Assembly: GCA_965202745.1 (NCBI GenBank)
Contig: CBDBCB010000020.1
Location: forward strand, 310,001-374,000
Length of the DNA: 64,000 bases
From: JACKII01 sp965202745
Lineage (GTDB): Bacteria; Pseudomonadota; Alphaproteobacteria; Bin95
Direction: 5' to 3'
Shown: positions 17,723 to 26,540 of the stretch, one piece after another
How positions within the stretch are numbered: position 1 is the first letter of the stretch
Layout of the letters: each line of letters starts with the position of its first letter
Program-made: the position numbers and the translations under genes
Notes under the pieces: model-generated
Seen by the model: only the letters and a program-made list of their open reading frames with translations
Database searches by the model: none
What the model was told of the DNA's origin: nothing

Positions 17723-18640
17723 ATGTCACTCGCCATCACCCCCATCGCCCAGGGTGCCAAGACCCCAGACTTCGCGGGCGAGGTCACCGGCCTTGCCTGC
17801 CGGGATCCCCTCTCACCAGAGCAGGTTGCCGCCATCGAGGCGGGCATGGACCGCTTCGGCGTGCTCGTCTATCGCGGCCAGCACCTGACCGACGAGGAGC
17901 AATTGGCCTTCACCCTCCATTTTGGCGAGATCGAAGGCAAAGGCCGTGGCCGCGGCTCCGGCCACATCCATTTCCGCACCGACGCGCAGGCCCGCAAGCT
18001 TGGCCAGGGCATGGGTGATTTCTCCAACATCGACGGCAAGGGCAAACCACTCCCCGCCGACAGCCGCGCCCATATGTTCAAGCTCGCCGACCGGCTCTGG
18101 CACTCGGACAGTTCGTTCCGGCCTACCCCTGCGAAATACTCCCTGCTTTCCGGGCGCTCGGTGCCGTCGTGGGGCGGGAATACAGAATTCGCGGACATGC
18201 GTGCCGCCTATGACGCCTTGGACGACCGCACAAAAGCGGAGGTGGAGGACTTAGTCTGCCTGCACTCCCAGATATTTTCACGGGAGAAAGTCGGCTTCGG
18301 CGAAATGACCGATGCCGCGCGCGCGGAGTTCAAGTCGGTCCGCCAGCGCCTCGTGCGCACGCACCCGGTGACCGGGCGCAAATCCCTGTTCCTATCGTCC
18401 CACGCTGGCCAGATCGAAGGCTGGAGCATCGCGGAATGCCGTATGTTCCTGCATGATCTGGCAGAGTTCGCGACCCAGCCGCAATTCGTCTATTCCCACC
18501 AATGGACGGTTGGCGACCTAGTCGTCTGGGACAACCGCGCCACCATGCACCGCGGCCGCCGCTTCGACCCCGCCGAACCCCGCGACGTCCGCCAGACCCG
18601 CCTCGCGGGCCACGCGCCAACGATTGAACAATTGGATTAA
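17723..18640 (+). CDS. TauD/TfdA-family Fe(II)/2-oxoglutarate dioxygenase (TfdA-like)
   Basis: This 305-residue dioxygenase has Fe ligands H127 and D129 (RLWHSDSSFRP) and H276 (NRATMHRGRRFD), and a 2OG arginine at ~R293 (VRQTRLAG). The LWHSD, WDNRATMHRGR and RTHPVTGRKSLF blocks are those of TfdA-like enzymes that open ether or ester side chains. ATG 17723 follows AGGAAAG. The gene is followed after 24 bp by an FAH-type hydrolase, and the pair is probably one transcription unit in which the dioxygenase product is passed on. The substrate is inferred only by family. Confidence 0.92.
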   Translation: MSLAITPIAQGAKTPDFAGEVTGLACRDPLSPEQVAAIEAGMDRFGVLVYRGQHLTDEEQLAFTLHFGEIEGKGRGRGSGHIHFRTDAQARKLGQGMGDFSNIDGKGKPLPADSRAHMFKLADRLWHSDSSFRPTPAKYSLLSGRSVPSWGGNTEFADMRAAYDALDDRTKAEVEDLVCLHSQIFSREKVGFGEMTDAARAEFKSVRQRLVRTHPVTGRKSLFLSSHAGQIEGWSIAECRMFLHDLAEFATQPQFVYSHQWTVGDLVVWDNRATMHRGRRFDPAEPRDVRQTRLAGHAPTIEQLD

Positions 18641-18664
18641 TCTAAACCTAAGGAAACCCCACCC

Positions 18665-19513
18665 ATGCGTCTTCTCCGTTACGGTGACATCGGAGCTGAA
18701 AAGCCCGGCATTCTTGATGCTCAGGACCAGATCCGCGATCTCTCCGGCCTGCTGCCGGACATCGGCCCGGCCCAACTCTCCCCTTCCTCGCTGGCGGCCC
18801 TCCGCTCGCTCGATCTCTCCACGCTCCCAATCGTCGAAGGCTCACCCCGCCTTGGCGCGCCGGTCGGCGGCGTCGGCAAGATGATCTGCCTCGGCCTCAA
18901 TTACCTGGATCATGCCCGCGAAGTGAACAAGGAGCCGCCGACCGAGCCCCAAATCTTCAACAAGGCTATCAATTCTCTTTGCGGCCCGAACGATCCAATC
19001 ATCCGGCCCCTGAACAGTCAGAAGCTGGACCATGAGATCGAGCTTGCCATCGTCCTTGGCTCGGTCTGCCGCTACGTCTCGGAAGATGACGCCCTCGACT
19101 ATGTCGCCGGGTTCTGCACCTTCAACGATGTCTCCGAGCGCGCCTTCCAGATGGAACATGGCGGCGACTCAACCAAGGGCAAGAGCGCCGACAATTTCGG
19201 CCCGCTCGGCCCCTGGCTGGTCACAACGGATGAAGCGGGTGACGCCGGCAACCTGCGCATCTGGTGCGACGTGGATGGCGTCCGTCACCAGGATGGCACG
19301 ACAGCAGACCTGGTCTTCGGTGCGCGCAAGGCCATCGTGAACCTTTCCCAGTTCATGACCTTCCTGCCCGGCGACGTCATGGCGACCGGCACCCCCGCCG
19401 GCGTCGGTCACGGTGCCAAGCCGCCACGCTATATCCAACCAGGCCAGGTGGTCCGTTGCGGGATTGAAGGCCTGGGCGAGCAGGAGCACACCGTTATTCA
19501 ATACGAGAGGTAA
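18665..19513 (+). CDS. Fumarylacetoacetate hydrolase family protein
   Basis: This 282-residue FAH-superfamily enzyme has metal ligands E124, E126 (LDHEIELAI) and D155 (FNDVSERAF). MICLGLNYLDHARE and VMATGTPAGVG are present. It is a clear paralogue of the protein at 13709, with identical spacing of ligands but differing in the lid and active-site loops, so a different substrate is likely. It follows the TfdA-like dioxygenase by 24 bp with AAGGAAA before ATG 18665. Confidence 0.92.
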   Translation: MRLLRYGDIGAEKPGILDAQDQIRDLSGLLPDIGPAQLSPSSLAALRSLDLSTLPIVEGSPRLGAPVGGVGKMICLGLNYLDHAREVNKEPPTEPQIFNKAINSLCGPNDPIIRPLNSQKLDHEIELAIVLGSVCRYVSEDDALDYVAGFCTFNDVSERAFQMEHGGDSTKGKSADNFGPLGPWLVTTDEAGDAGNLRIWCDVDGVRHQDGTTADLVFGARKAIVNLSQFMTFLPGDVMATGTPAGVGHGAKPPRYIQPGQVVRCGIEGLGEQEHTVIQYER

Positions 19514-19538
19514 ACAAACAGCCACAGGATCAGCAGGG

Positions 19539-20021
19539 TTACTGACCCTGCTGATTGAATCGGCCGAGATTGCCCAGGATCTGCTCAATCGCGGAGATTG
19601 AGTTACCCTCGGTTGGCGTTTCCCGCGAGACAAGTGTCACTTCCTTGCCGTCTTTCTCCGACAATGTTGCTACCCGCGCCAAAAGCAGATTGTTGTCGAA
19701 ATCGAGAATCAGCACTTCGCGGGCGACCACATCCGGTCTGAAGAAGGCCTGATGCTGCTGTACTTCGCCGATATAGTACCAGCGGTTGCGGTCAAAAGCG
19801 GAAACAGTACTGGGGGTGCCCAACAGCTCGACAACCCGTTGCTGGGGCATGTTTGCGGCGCTTAGTTCGGCAGCGACTCCTTCCGGCAAAAGATGCCCGC
19901 GCTGGGTCTCGGTAACGGTACAAGCCGCGACCAGTCCCCCCAGAGCAATGGCCGCAAAAGCCTGTTTTAGGCCGGATGGCAGCGGTAGTGTAAACGTGTC
20001 ACGCCGTTTCCGAACGGTCAT
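19539..20021 (-). CDS. bamE: Outer membrane assembly lipoprotein BamE (SmpA/OmlA)
   Basis: This 160-residue lipoprotein has a basic N-terminus, a hydrophobic segment and the lipobox LVAAC followed by TVTETQRG. The mature part carries the SmpA/OmlA pattern (LSAANMPQQRVVELLGTPS, RNRWYYIGEVQQ, LILDFDNNLLLAR). BamE is the small lipoprotein of the BAM complex that inserts beta-barrel proteins in the outer membrane. ATG 20021 is preferred to TTG 20039. It is divergent from the chaperone gene at 20067, with only 45 bp between starts, so the promoters must overlap. This arrangement is common in alphaproteobacteria. Confidence 0.88.
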   Translation of the reverse strand: MTVRKRRDTFTLPLPSGLKQAFAAIALGGLVAACTVTETQRGHLLPEGVAAELSAANMPQQRVVELLGTPSTVSAFDRNRWYYIGEVQQHQAFFRPDVVAREVLILDFDNNLLLARVATLSEKDGKEVTLVSRETPTEGNSISAIEQILGNLGRFNQQGQ

Positions 20022-20066
20022 CGCCTTATGTACCTGCAAACGTCAGAACCAATCTAGACAGTTAGC

Positions 20067-20627
20067 GTGATTTCAACCTGGATCAAGCGCGCACTTGGCG
20101 CAAAGCCCGGCGCAGACCCGCAACCCGCCGCTCAGGCGGTGTTTGAGGCCGCGCGTGCACCAGTGTTTTTTACCAGCTTGGGTGTGCCTGACACATTCGA
20201 CGGCCGCTTCGAGATGGTGGCGCTGCACTTGCACCTGCTGCTGGTCCGCCTGCGCCGCGATGGCGAGGCCGCAACAAATTACAGCCAAGGCGTCTTTGAT
20301 ATCATCACCGGCCATTTCGACGAAGCCCTGCGCGAAACCGGTGTCGGCGACATGTCGGTCGGCAAGCGGGTGAAGGCGATGACGCAGGCGCTTTACGGTC
20401 GCCTGTCAGCCTACAATGCTGGTTTCAATGCCGAAACGGCGGACGAAATGCAGGGCGCACTGCGCCGCAACGTTTACGGCACGGTCGAAGCTCCCGAGGG
20501 CACATGGGTCGCTGCCATGCTGTCTTACCAGGAAGCTGCCACCGCGCATCTGGCTGCATTGCCGCTAGCAACAATCCAGGCCGGTAAAGGCATTTTCCCA
20601 CCGCCGCCTGCTGGTGCCGATTCATGA
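20067..20627 (+). CDS. Ubiquinol-cytochrome c chaperone family protein (CBP3-like)
   Basis: This 186-residue protein has the PF03981-type blocks FDGRFEMVALHLHLLLVRL, FDIITGHFDEALRETGVGDMSVGKRVKAM and FYGRLSAYNA (here LYGRLSAYNAG). In mitochondria and alphaproteobacteria this family assists assembly of cytochrome bc1. The start is GTG 20067. It overlaps the next gene by four bases (ATGA, 20624-20627), showing translational coupling with the YceD-like gene. Confidence 0.88.
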   Translation: MISTWIKRALGAKPGADPQPAAQAVFEAARAPVFFTSLGVPDTFDGRFEMVALHLHLLLVRLRRDGEAATNYSQGVFDIITGHFDEALRETGVGDMSVGKRVKAMTQALYGRLSAYNAGFNAETADEMQGALRRNVYGTVEAPEGTWVAAMLSYQEAATAHLAALPLATIQAGKGIFPPPPAGADS

Positions 20628-21136
20628 CGGAATTCTCCCGCCTTTTGCCACTTGCAGACGTCAATCGCAGCCCCGTCCGGCTGAAGCTTGATGCGGAAGC
20701 AGCCGAACTGCCAGCGCTGGCGGCGCGCATGGGCGTGCCCTCCGTCGCGCGCCTGCACGCCTTCCTGACCGTGCGCCGCACCAATTCCCGCCTGCGTGTC
20801 GATGGCACGTTCGAGGCTATATTTGATCAGGTATGTGTTGTCAGCCTGGAGACGTTCCAGAACAAGGCAGCCGGCGAGATCGAGGAGGAGCTCGTGCTGA
20901 CCGATGACCCGGACAGTTTGGAAGTCGACCTGGATCCCGACGCTGTAACCGCGGAACCTTTGTCCGGCGACACACTCGATCTTGGCGAAATCATCGTGCA
21001 GAACCTGTTGCTCGCCATTGATCCACACCCCCGGGCCAGCGATGCAGAATTGACCAACCTCGATTTCGATCCCAAACAATTGGGCGCTGCCGACAACCCG
21101 TTTGCGGCACTCGGTAAACTGAAACTTGAGCGGTAA
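20624..21136 (+). CDS. YceD/DUF177 family protein
   Basis: This 170-residue protein has the DUF177 pattern: central LRVDGTFEAIFDQVCVVSLE and acidic tail LDLGEIIVQNLLLAIDPHPRA. The family is normally encoded before ribosomal protein L32 and plsX and is linked to 23S rRNA or ribosome biogenesis in plants and bacteria. Here the two Cys pairs of some members are absent. Only 74 bp separate it from plsX, so rpmF is not present between them. Confidence 0.9.
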   Translation: MTEFSRLLPLADVNRSPVRLKLDAEAAELPALAARMGVPSVARLHAFLTVRRTNSRLRVDGTFEAIFDQVCVVSLETFQNKAAGEIEEELVLTDDPDSLEVDLDPDAVTAEPLSGDTLDLGEIIVQNLLLAIDPHPRASDAELTNLDFDPKQLGAADNPFAALGKLKLER

Positions 21137-21210
21137 GCGTTGCCGTCAGGCGCGCCGCCCGCTATCAACAGCCTACCTTTTCCGTTCCTGCTAGGATTAA
21201 ACAGCAAAGT

Positions 21211-22260
21211 ATGCCAAAGTACGCGATTATCGCATTGGATGCTATGGGCGGCGATGAAGCGCCGGACAGCGTGCTGCATGGTGCCAACATTGCGGCCGAA
21301 CGCTTTCCCAATTTGCATTGGCTGCTTTGCGGGAATGAACAGCAGATCGGCCCATTACTGGAGAAGCTGCCCCGCCTGAAAGACCGGATGGAAGTTCAGC
21401 ACACGGACGCCAAAATCGCCTCGGACGAACGGCCGTCGGTGGCGCTCCGCACCGGCAAGGACTCTTCCATGTGGCACGCCATCCAGGCGGTCGGCGACGG
21501 CAGGGCGGACGCGGTGGTGTCCGGCGGCAATTCCGGCGCGCTGATGGCCATCTCCCGGTTCATTCTTCGCTCGCCGCCAGATATAGCCCGCCCGGCCATG
21601 ATCAGCTTCTTTCCGACCGCGCGCGGCGAAACCGCCATGCTGGACCTGGGCGCCAACGTCGATTGCAACGAGGAGCAACTGGTGCAATTCGCCGTCATGG
21701 GCGCGATTTTCGCCAAAGCCGTTTTCGGCCTGCAAAACCCGGGGGTTGGCCTGTTGAACAATGGCATTGAAGCCATCAAAGGCCGGGATGAAATCCGGGC
21801 AGCAGCGCAACAACTCCGCAACGGCAACTATCCGTTTGTCTTCGAAGGTTTTATTGAGGGCAACGAGATTACCAAAGGCAGTGTCGATGTCGTCGTCACC
21901 GACGGCTTCAGCGGCAATATCGCCCTAAAAACCGCAGAGGGCACGGCGGAACTCTACAGCCACTTCCTGAGGAACGCCTTCGAGTCATCCTGGACCGCGC
22001 GCATCGGCTATCTCTTCGCCCGCAAAGCCCTACGCCAACTGCGCAGCCGCGTTGACCCGCGGCGTTACAACGGTGCAGTGTTCGCCGGGCTGAACGGCAT
22101 CGTCGTCAAAAGCCATGGCGGATCGGATGCCCTCGGATTTGCCAACGCGATCGGCGTTGCCGCAGACATGGTGGAACAAGGTTTCATGGCGGACATCCGC
22201 AAGGAGTTTGAGCGGTTGCATTGGAACCAGAACCAGACCAACAACACAGCAACGGCGTGA
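21211..22260 (+). CDS. plsX: Phosphate acyltransferase PlsX
   Basis: This 349-residue enzyme makes acyl-phosphate from acyl-ACP, the first step of phospholipid synthesis with PlsY. Signatures are IIALDAMGGDEAP, VVSGGNSGALMA, MLDLGANVDC, VGLLNNGIEAIKG, VVVTDGFSGNIALKTAEG and NGIVVKSHGGSDALGFANAI. ATG 21211 begins the family's MPKYAIIALD. It is followed by fabH after 7 bp, the usual plsX-fabH pair. Confidence 0.97.
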   Translation: MPKYAIIALDAMGGDEAPDSVLHGANIAAERFPNLHWLLCGNEQQIGPLLEKLPRLKDRMEVQHTDAKIASDERPSVALRTGKDSSMWHAIQAVGDGRADAVVSGGNSGALMAISRFILRSPPDIARPAMISFFPTARGETAMLDLGANVDCNEEQLVQFAVMGAIFAKAVFGLQNPGVGLLNNGIEAIKGRDEIRAAAQQLRNGNYPFVFEGFIEGNEITKGSVDVVVTDGFSGNIALKTAEGTAELYSHFLRNAFESSWTARIGYLFARKALRQLRSRVDPRRYNGAVFAGLNGIVVKSHGGSDALGFANAIGVAADMVEQGFMADIRKEFERLHWNQNQTNNTATA

Positions 22261-22267
22261 GCGGAAG

Positions 22268-23239
22268 ATGTACAGAACCCAAATCGCCGGATGCGGCTCC
22301 TATTTGCCCGAACGCGTGATCAAGAACGCCGAGCTGGCGGCCCTGGTCGATACCTCTGACGAATGGATCATCGAGCGTACCGGCATTCGCGAGCGCCATA
22401 TCGCTGCGCCGGAACAGAACACCAGCGACCTGGCACTGGCTGCGGCCAAGGCAGCGCTGCGCAATGCCGATATGAGCGTCGATGATATCGACCTCATTAT
22501 CCTGGCAACGGCCACGCCCGATTACACCTTTCCCGCCACCGCCACGCAGGTCCAGGCTCGGCTCGGCATGCATCACGGTGCCGCCTTTGATGTACAGGCG
22601 GTCTGCTCCGGCTTTATCTATGCACTGTCTGTCGCCGATAATTTTGTGAAGAATGGCCAGTCAAAAGGGGCCCTAGTGATCGGTGCGGAGACGTTCTCAC
22701 GCATCCTCGATTGGGAAGACCGCGGCACCTGCGTGCTGTTCGGCGACGGCGCGGGCACCGTTGTCCTGCGCCAGTCCCAGCTTGGCGACCCAGCCAGTGA
22801 CCGGGGGATCCTGTCGACCCACCTGCATTCCGATGGGCGGTACAAAGACAGCCTGTTTGTTGATGGCGGGCCCTCGTCGTCCCAATCAACCGGCTATCTG
22901 CGCATGCAGGGCAAAGAAGTCTTCCGCCACGCCGTCACCAATCTGGCGAACGTGGTCCAGGAAGCCCTCGACGCCAATAATATGAGCGCCGACGATGTCG
23001 ATTGGGTGGTGCCGCACCAGGCAAACCAGCGCATATTGGATGCCACGGCGCGCAAACTGCGCATTGACCCGGCAAAAGTCATCAGCACCGTCGCGCTTCA
23101 CGCCAATACGTCCGCCGCTTCTGTTCCGCTAGCGCTGTCGACGGCGCTCGACGATGGCCGCATCAACACCGGCGACCTTCTCATCCTAGAAGCGATGGGC
23201 GGCGGGTTTACCTGGGGTTCTAGCTTAGTTCGATGGTAG
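22268..23239 (+). CDS. fabH: Beta-ketoacyl-ACP synthase III FabH
   Basis: This 323-residue FabH starts fatty-acid synthesis by joining acetyl-CoA and malonyl-ACP. The catalytic triad is present: C113 (VQAVCSGF), H250 (VVPHQANQRI) and N280 (ALHANTSAAS). SDEWIIERTGIRERH and EAMGGGFTWGSSLVRW are diagnostic. The stop is TAG 23237-23239, which shows that amber is a genuine stop codon here. Confidence 0.97.
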   Translation: MYRTQIAGCGSYLPERVIKNAELAALVDTSDEWIIERTGIRERHIAAPEQNTSDLALAAAKAALRNADMSVDDIDLIILATATPDYTFPATATQVQARLGMHHGAAFDVQAVCSGFIYALSVADNFVKNGQSKGALVIGAETFSRILDWEDRGTCVLFGDGAGTVVLRQSQLGDPASDRGILSTHLHSDGRYKDSLFVDGGPSSSQSTGYLRMQGKEVFRHAVTNLANVVQEALDANNMSADDVDWVVPHQANQRILDATARKLRIDPAKVISTVALHANTSAASVPLALSTALDDGRINTGDLLILEAMGGGFTWGSSLVRW

Positions 23240-23331
23240 GCCTTCCAAAAAGTTCTGTTTTTCATGTTATCGATGGTTGATAATCCCCGGTCTTCGTACT
23301 GTTGTGAGTGCATAGTGGAGGGAATTCGGTT

Positions 23332-23658
23332 ATGGCTGGGCAAACACTAACACGCGCAGACCTTTGCGACGCGATCTGCGAAGAAGTCGGCCTCTCGCGG
23401 GTCGATGCTTCGGAACTTGTTGAATCCATCCTGGATCAGGTCTCCGACGCGCTTGTGCGCGGAGAGCCGGTAAAAATATCGTCATTCGGTAGCTTTTGGG
23501 TGCGTGCCAAAGGTGAACGTTGGGGCCGGAACCCGAAAACCGGCGAGCCCGCGCGCATCGAACCGCGCCGCGTGCTGGTGTTCCGCCCCTCGAACATTCT
23601 TCGCGACCGGCTGAACGGCATTATCCGCGAAGACGTGAGCGACACCGACCACGAATGA
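23332..23658 (+). CDS. ihfA: Integration host factor alpha subunit
   Basis: This 108-residue HU/IHF-fold protein bends DNA as a heterodimer with IhfB. Signatures: LTRADLCDAICEEVGLSR, KISSFGSFWVRAKGERWGRNPKTGEP and PRRVLVFRPSN. The RNPKTGEP arm with Pro at the tip is the DNA-intercalating loop. ATG 23332 is preceded by TGGAGGGAA. Position after fabH is standard for alphaproteobacteria. Confidence 0.95.
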   Translation: MAGQTLTRADLCDAICEEVGLSRVDASELVESILDQVSDALVRGEPVKISSFGSFWVRAKGERWGRNPKTGEPARIEPRRVLVFRPSNILRDRLNGIIREDVSDTDHE

Positions 23659-23671
23659 CGGGTCCCCTGCC

Positions 23672-24139
23672 ATGACAGCACCGCCCAAGCCTCTCGGCCG
23701 CCGGAAAAGTCCCGATGCTTTCCGCACCATAGGCGAGGCTGCGGCTGAAATCGGCGTAGAACCGCATGTCTTGCGGTTTTGGGAAACCAAATTCGCCCGC
23801 CTGAAGCCGCTGACCCGCGCCGGGGGCCGCCGCTATTACCGGCCTGAAGACCTGGACCTGCTGCGCCGGATCAAAAAGCTCCTGCACGACGACGGTCTGA
23901 CCATTCGCGGTGCCCAGAAAATCCTGCAAGGCCGTCCGTCCGGCGATCTGCTGGAAGCCTTGTCCACTGATTCGGCAGAGCCGGCGCAAGCGCCAATAAC
24001 ATCGGCTCCGGATGCCCAGGCTGCCCCAGCTGCAGCCGGTGTTCCGGCCGCGCCCCGCCAAATGCTCGCCAGCCTTGCGGCGGAGGCGCGCGGCATCGCC
24101 GCGGGCGGGCCTATCCCGCATAAATCAGCGACGGATTGA
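23672..24139 (+). CDS. MerR family transcriptional regulator
   Basis: This 155-residue protein has an N-terminal MerR winged helix-turn-helix (FRTIGEAAAEIGVEPHVLRFWETKFARLKP, GGRRYYRPEDLDLLRRIKKLLHDDG). The remaining ~60 residues are Ala/Pro-rich and low complexity, with no metal-sensing Cys. It starts 13 bp after ihfA. The same ihfA-merR pairing is widespread in alphaproteobacteria, and the target is generally unknown. Confidence 0.9.
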   Translation: MTAPPKPLGRRKSPDAFRTIGEAAAEIGVEPHVLRFWETKFARLKPLTRAGGRRYYRPEDLDLLRRIKKLLHDDGLTIRGAQKILQGRPSGDLLEALSTDSAEPAQAPITSAPDAQAAPAAAGVPAAPRQMLASLAAEARGIAAGGPIPHKSATD

Positions 24140-24179
24140 TTGCCATCGGCAAATGCCGCCGCTATGATCCTCGCCTTGT

Positions 24180-24256
24180 CGGAGCGTGGCGCAGCTTGGT
24201 AGCGCGCCTGTCTGGGGGACAGGAGGTCGTGGGTTCGAATCCCGCCGCTCCGACCA
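24180..24256 (+). tRNA. tRNA-Pro(GGG)
   Basis: The acceptor CGGAGCG (24180-24186) pairs with CGCTCCG (24246-24252), followed by A and encoded CCA. The anticodon arm CTGTC TGGGGGA ... gives anticodon GGG. The D arm (GCGCAGCTTGGTAGCGC) and T arm (GTGGGTTCGAATCCCGC) are intact. The first base C1 is typical of bacterial tRNA-Pro. Confidence 0.95.
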
Positions 24257-24298
24257 TTTCCTGAATCTTCTCACTGTCTAGGAATGAGAGCGTCGCCG

Positions 24299-25243
24299 TC
24301 ATGCGGCAAAGCTCAGCAGCGGCTTGACCTCTTTGCCAAACTGCTCGATCTGCGCGTTGCGTTCTTCGGTGGAGCCCAGGAATTCCAATTCAAGATGCCG
24401 GACGCCGGCCTGATAGAAGGCTTCGATGGCCGTGGCGATCTCCGAGGGCTTCCCCAATGCAGCGTACCGCTTGGTAGCGCGGGAGAAATCCATGGCATAC
24501 CGCTTGGAAAGCAAGGCATTGGCATCGGCAAAGGCCGACTCGTAAGACGGCCCCAGCCGCGTAAACAGCAGGTGCGATGCGCCGAATTCCGGAATGTTGC
24601 GGTCCGCCGCCTCATAGTGCCCACTGATACGGTCGAGCGCCTCCCGAAACTGATTCGGCGTCACCACGTAGCTGATATAGCCATCGCAAAGGGTACCAGC
24701 CCGCCGGATTGCCGCCTCCGTCCGTCCACCGACCCACAGCGGCGGCCCAACCGGCCGCGCGGGCTTGGGCAGCATCTGCGTTTCCGGAAAACTGAAGAAG
24801 CGTCCCTCGTGGCTGACTGGCTCACCAGTCCACAGCTTTCGCAACACCGCAATGCCCTCGTCCAGCCGTGCGCCGCGCTGGTTGTGTGGCACACCCGCCG
24901 CCGCAAACTCGCCCGGAAACTCACCGCCTACACCCAAACTCATGACGAAACGCCCGCCGCTGATCAGGTCCAGGGTAGCCGCCTGCTTGGCGACCGGCGT
25001 TGGATGGCGCAGGGGCAACAGGTAGACCGAAGTGTGCACCGACAGCGTGTCGGAAAGCGTCGCCACTTGGGCCAGTTGGATCATCGGATCAAGGATTGGT
25101 AGCGCAAACGCAAGATGGTCGCCGACCGCAATTGCGGTAAAGCCACCCTCCTCCGCCAGCCGCACAATGGTTCGGGCCGCTGCGGGGTTGGGCAATTGGG
25201 CATGCAGGCCAAACGTGATTTTTGAGGCCAGGGGCAGGATCAA
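24299..25243 (-). CDS. LLM-class F420/FMN-dependent oxidoreductase
   Basis: This 314-residue luciferase-like TIM-barrel oxidoreductase contains ITFGLHAQLPNP, FTAIAVGDHLAF, VYLLPLRHPTPVAKQAATLD, SGGRFVMSLGVGGEFPGEF and GPPLWVGGRTEAAIRRAG. The start was set at TTG 25243 because GGAGGTG lies 5 bp upstream. GTG 25273 would add ten residues without a ribosome site. It is intact, unlike the LLM gene at 10039. It is convergent with tRNA-Pro. The substrate is unknown. Confidence 0.88.
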   Translation of the reverse strand: MILPLASKITFGLHAQLPNPAAARTIVRLAEEGGFTAIAVGDHLAFALPILDPMIQLAQVATLSDTLSVHTSVYLLPLRHPTPVAKQAATLDLISGGRFVMSLGVGGEFPGEFAAAGVPHNQRGARLDEGIAVLRKLWTGEPVSHEGRFFSFPETQMLPKPARPVGPPLWVGGRTEAAIRRAGTLCDGYISYVVTPNQFREALDRISGHYEAADRNIPEFGASHLLFTRLGPSYESAFADANALLSKRYAMDFSRATKRYAALGKPSEIATAIEAFYQAGVRHLELEFLGSTEERNAQIEQFGKEVKPLLSFAA

Positions 25244-25273
25244 AACAACACCTCCGGGAAACCACCTCTCCAC

Positions 25274-25575
25274 CTTGTATGACTGCGGGAATGGCTTCCA
25301 TGCTCGCGTGATATCAGCGGTTTCAACATGCAGACACTAACGGGCAACGCTCATCAGCCTACACGGTGTACAATAATCTCCCATCTCTTCAGCATATTGC
25401 CAAGTGTTCATACCAGCCTGAAAACCCGGATCCAAGCAGCACATTTTTGTTAAGAATTTCAATTTACGCTGTTTTTTTCCGTTTGAAGTTCATGGAGCAC
25501 TTATCGGACGATTCGCATTTTCCTCGTGCAAACTTGGCGATACTTACAAACGTAGTGCATTCTTGTATTTTTTAA
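25274..25575. other. Intergenic DNA left of the IS1595-type element
   Basis: About 300 bp with falling GC content. I see no supported gene, tRNA or repeat. It ends at the left inverted repeat starting at 25576. Confidence 0.4.
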
Positions 25576-25644
25576 CGCAATTAGTAGTTAAGGGCTTAAT
25601 CCTTTGCGCATTTGATGCTATATATGTTGCACACGGAGGAAATC

Positions 25645-26540
25645 ATGAACATCACCAGCGTTTTTTATAAGTTTCCGGATCAGGAAGCCTGCATTGCGCA
25701 TTTAGAAAAGTTCGCTGGGGCGATGATCCACATTGCCCGCATTGCGGGGCTACAAACGTGGCTTGTAAAGATGATCAAGACCGCATTGGCCGATGGAACT
25801 GTCATGGATGCAAATCCAGCTTCAACGTCCTGGCTGGTACAGTCTTTGAAAAAACCAAAATACCCCTTCAAAAATGGTTTTTGGGTGTTGCCTTGATTGT
25901 TAATGCCAGGAAAAGCCTATCAAGTTGTCAGCTTGCCCGTGATCTAGATATGAATCAAAAATCAGCATGGTTTATGCAGAAACGCATCCGCGCTGAAATG
26001 GCAAGCAAGCAGGGTGAAATCCTGTTACAAGGAATTGTTGAAGCTGACGAAAGATATGTAGGTGGTAAACCACACAAGCGAAATAAACGTTTTGATAACA
26101 ATGATTTACCTCCTCCACCTCCTCCGCGATGAAGAGGGACACGCAAAACGTCGGTTATTGGCGCGGTAAAACGCGGCGGTAAAGTCGTTGCCCGTGTCGC
26201 CAGCAGTCTGACTGGCAAGGACATTCTAAACTTCATTCGTAGCAGCGTCGATCCCGAAGGCTCGCTGCTGATCACTGATGAATTCAAGGCTTACAGCGCT
26301 GTTCGGGCAACCATGGCGCACGCCACAATCAATCATAGCAAGGGCGAATATGTTTTCGGCAACATCCATACCAACACCATTGAAGGCTTCTGGTCACTTC
26401 TCAAACGGGCCTGGTACGGATCGCATCATCATTATCGAAAATGCTATATGCCGCTCTATGTCGCGGAAGCATGCTGGAAGTACAATCAACGCAAGAACGA
26501 CAACGCCTTCGGGTCTTTTATGCGGGGATGCTTTAAATGA
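25645..26540 (+). pseudogene. IS1595-family (ISXO2-like) transposase, frameshift plus TGA
   Basis: ATG 25645 follows CGGAGGAAATC. After residue ~20 one T is missing at ~25711, and correction gives EKFRWGDDPHCPHCGATNV. The zinc ribbon (CPHC ... CHGC) is then followed by SFNVLAGTVFEKTKIPLQKW and LARDLDMNQKSAWFMQKRI. DDE residues: D in VEADERYVGGK, D in LLITDEFKAY, E in TNTIEGFWSLLKR. An in-frame TGA at 26130-26132 replaces an expected Arg (CGA) in the linker after the PPPPPR run. The end TGA 26538-26540 overlaps the next ATG. It is inactive as written, but all catalytic residues remain. Confidence 0.85.

Noticed and set aside
25366..25575. Open frame of 69 residues left of the IS1595-type element
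   Set aside because: No ribosome site, no recognisable protein pattern, and composition like the surrounding non-coding DNA.
24180..25643. tRNA-Pro as an integration site for an island
   Set aside because: No integrase and no direct repeat of the tRNA 3' end were seen downstream.
25645..26540. Programmed frameshift in the IS1595 transposase
   Set aside because: There is no slippery heptamer at ~25711, and a separate in-frame TGA also interrupts the gene; IS1595 transposases are normally one frame.
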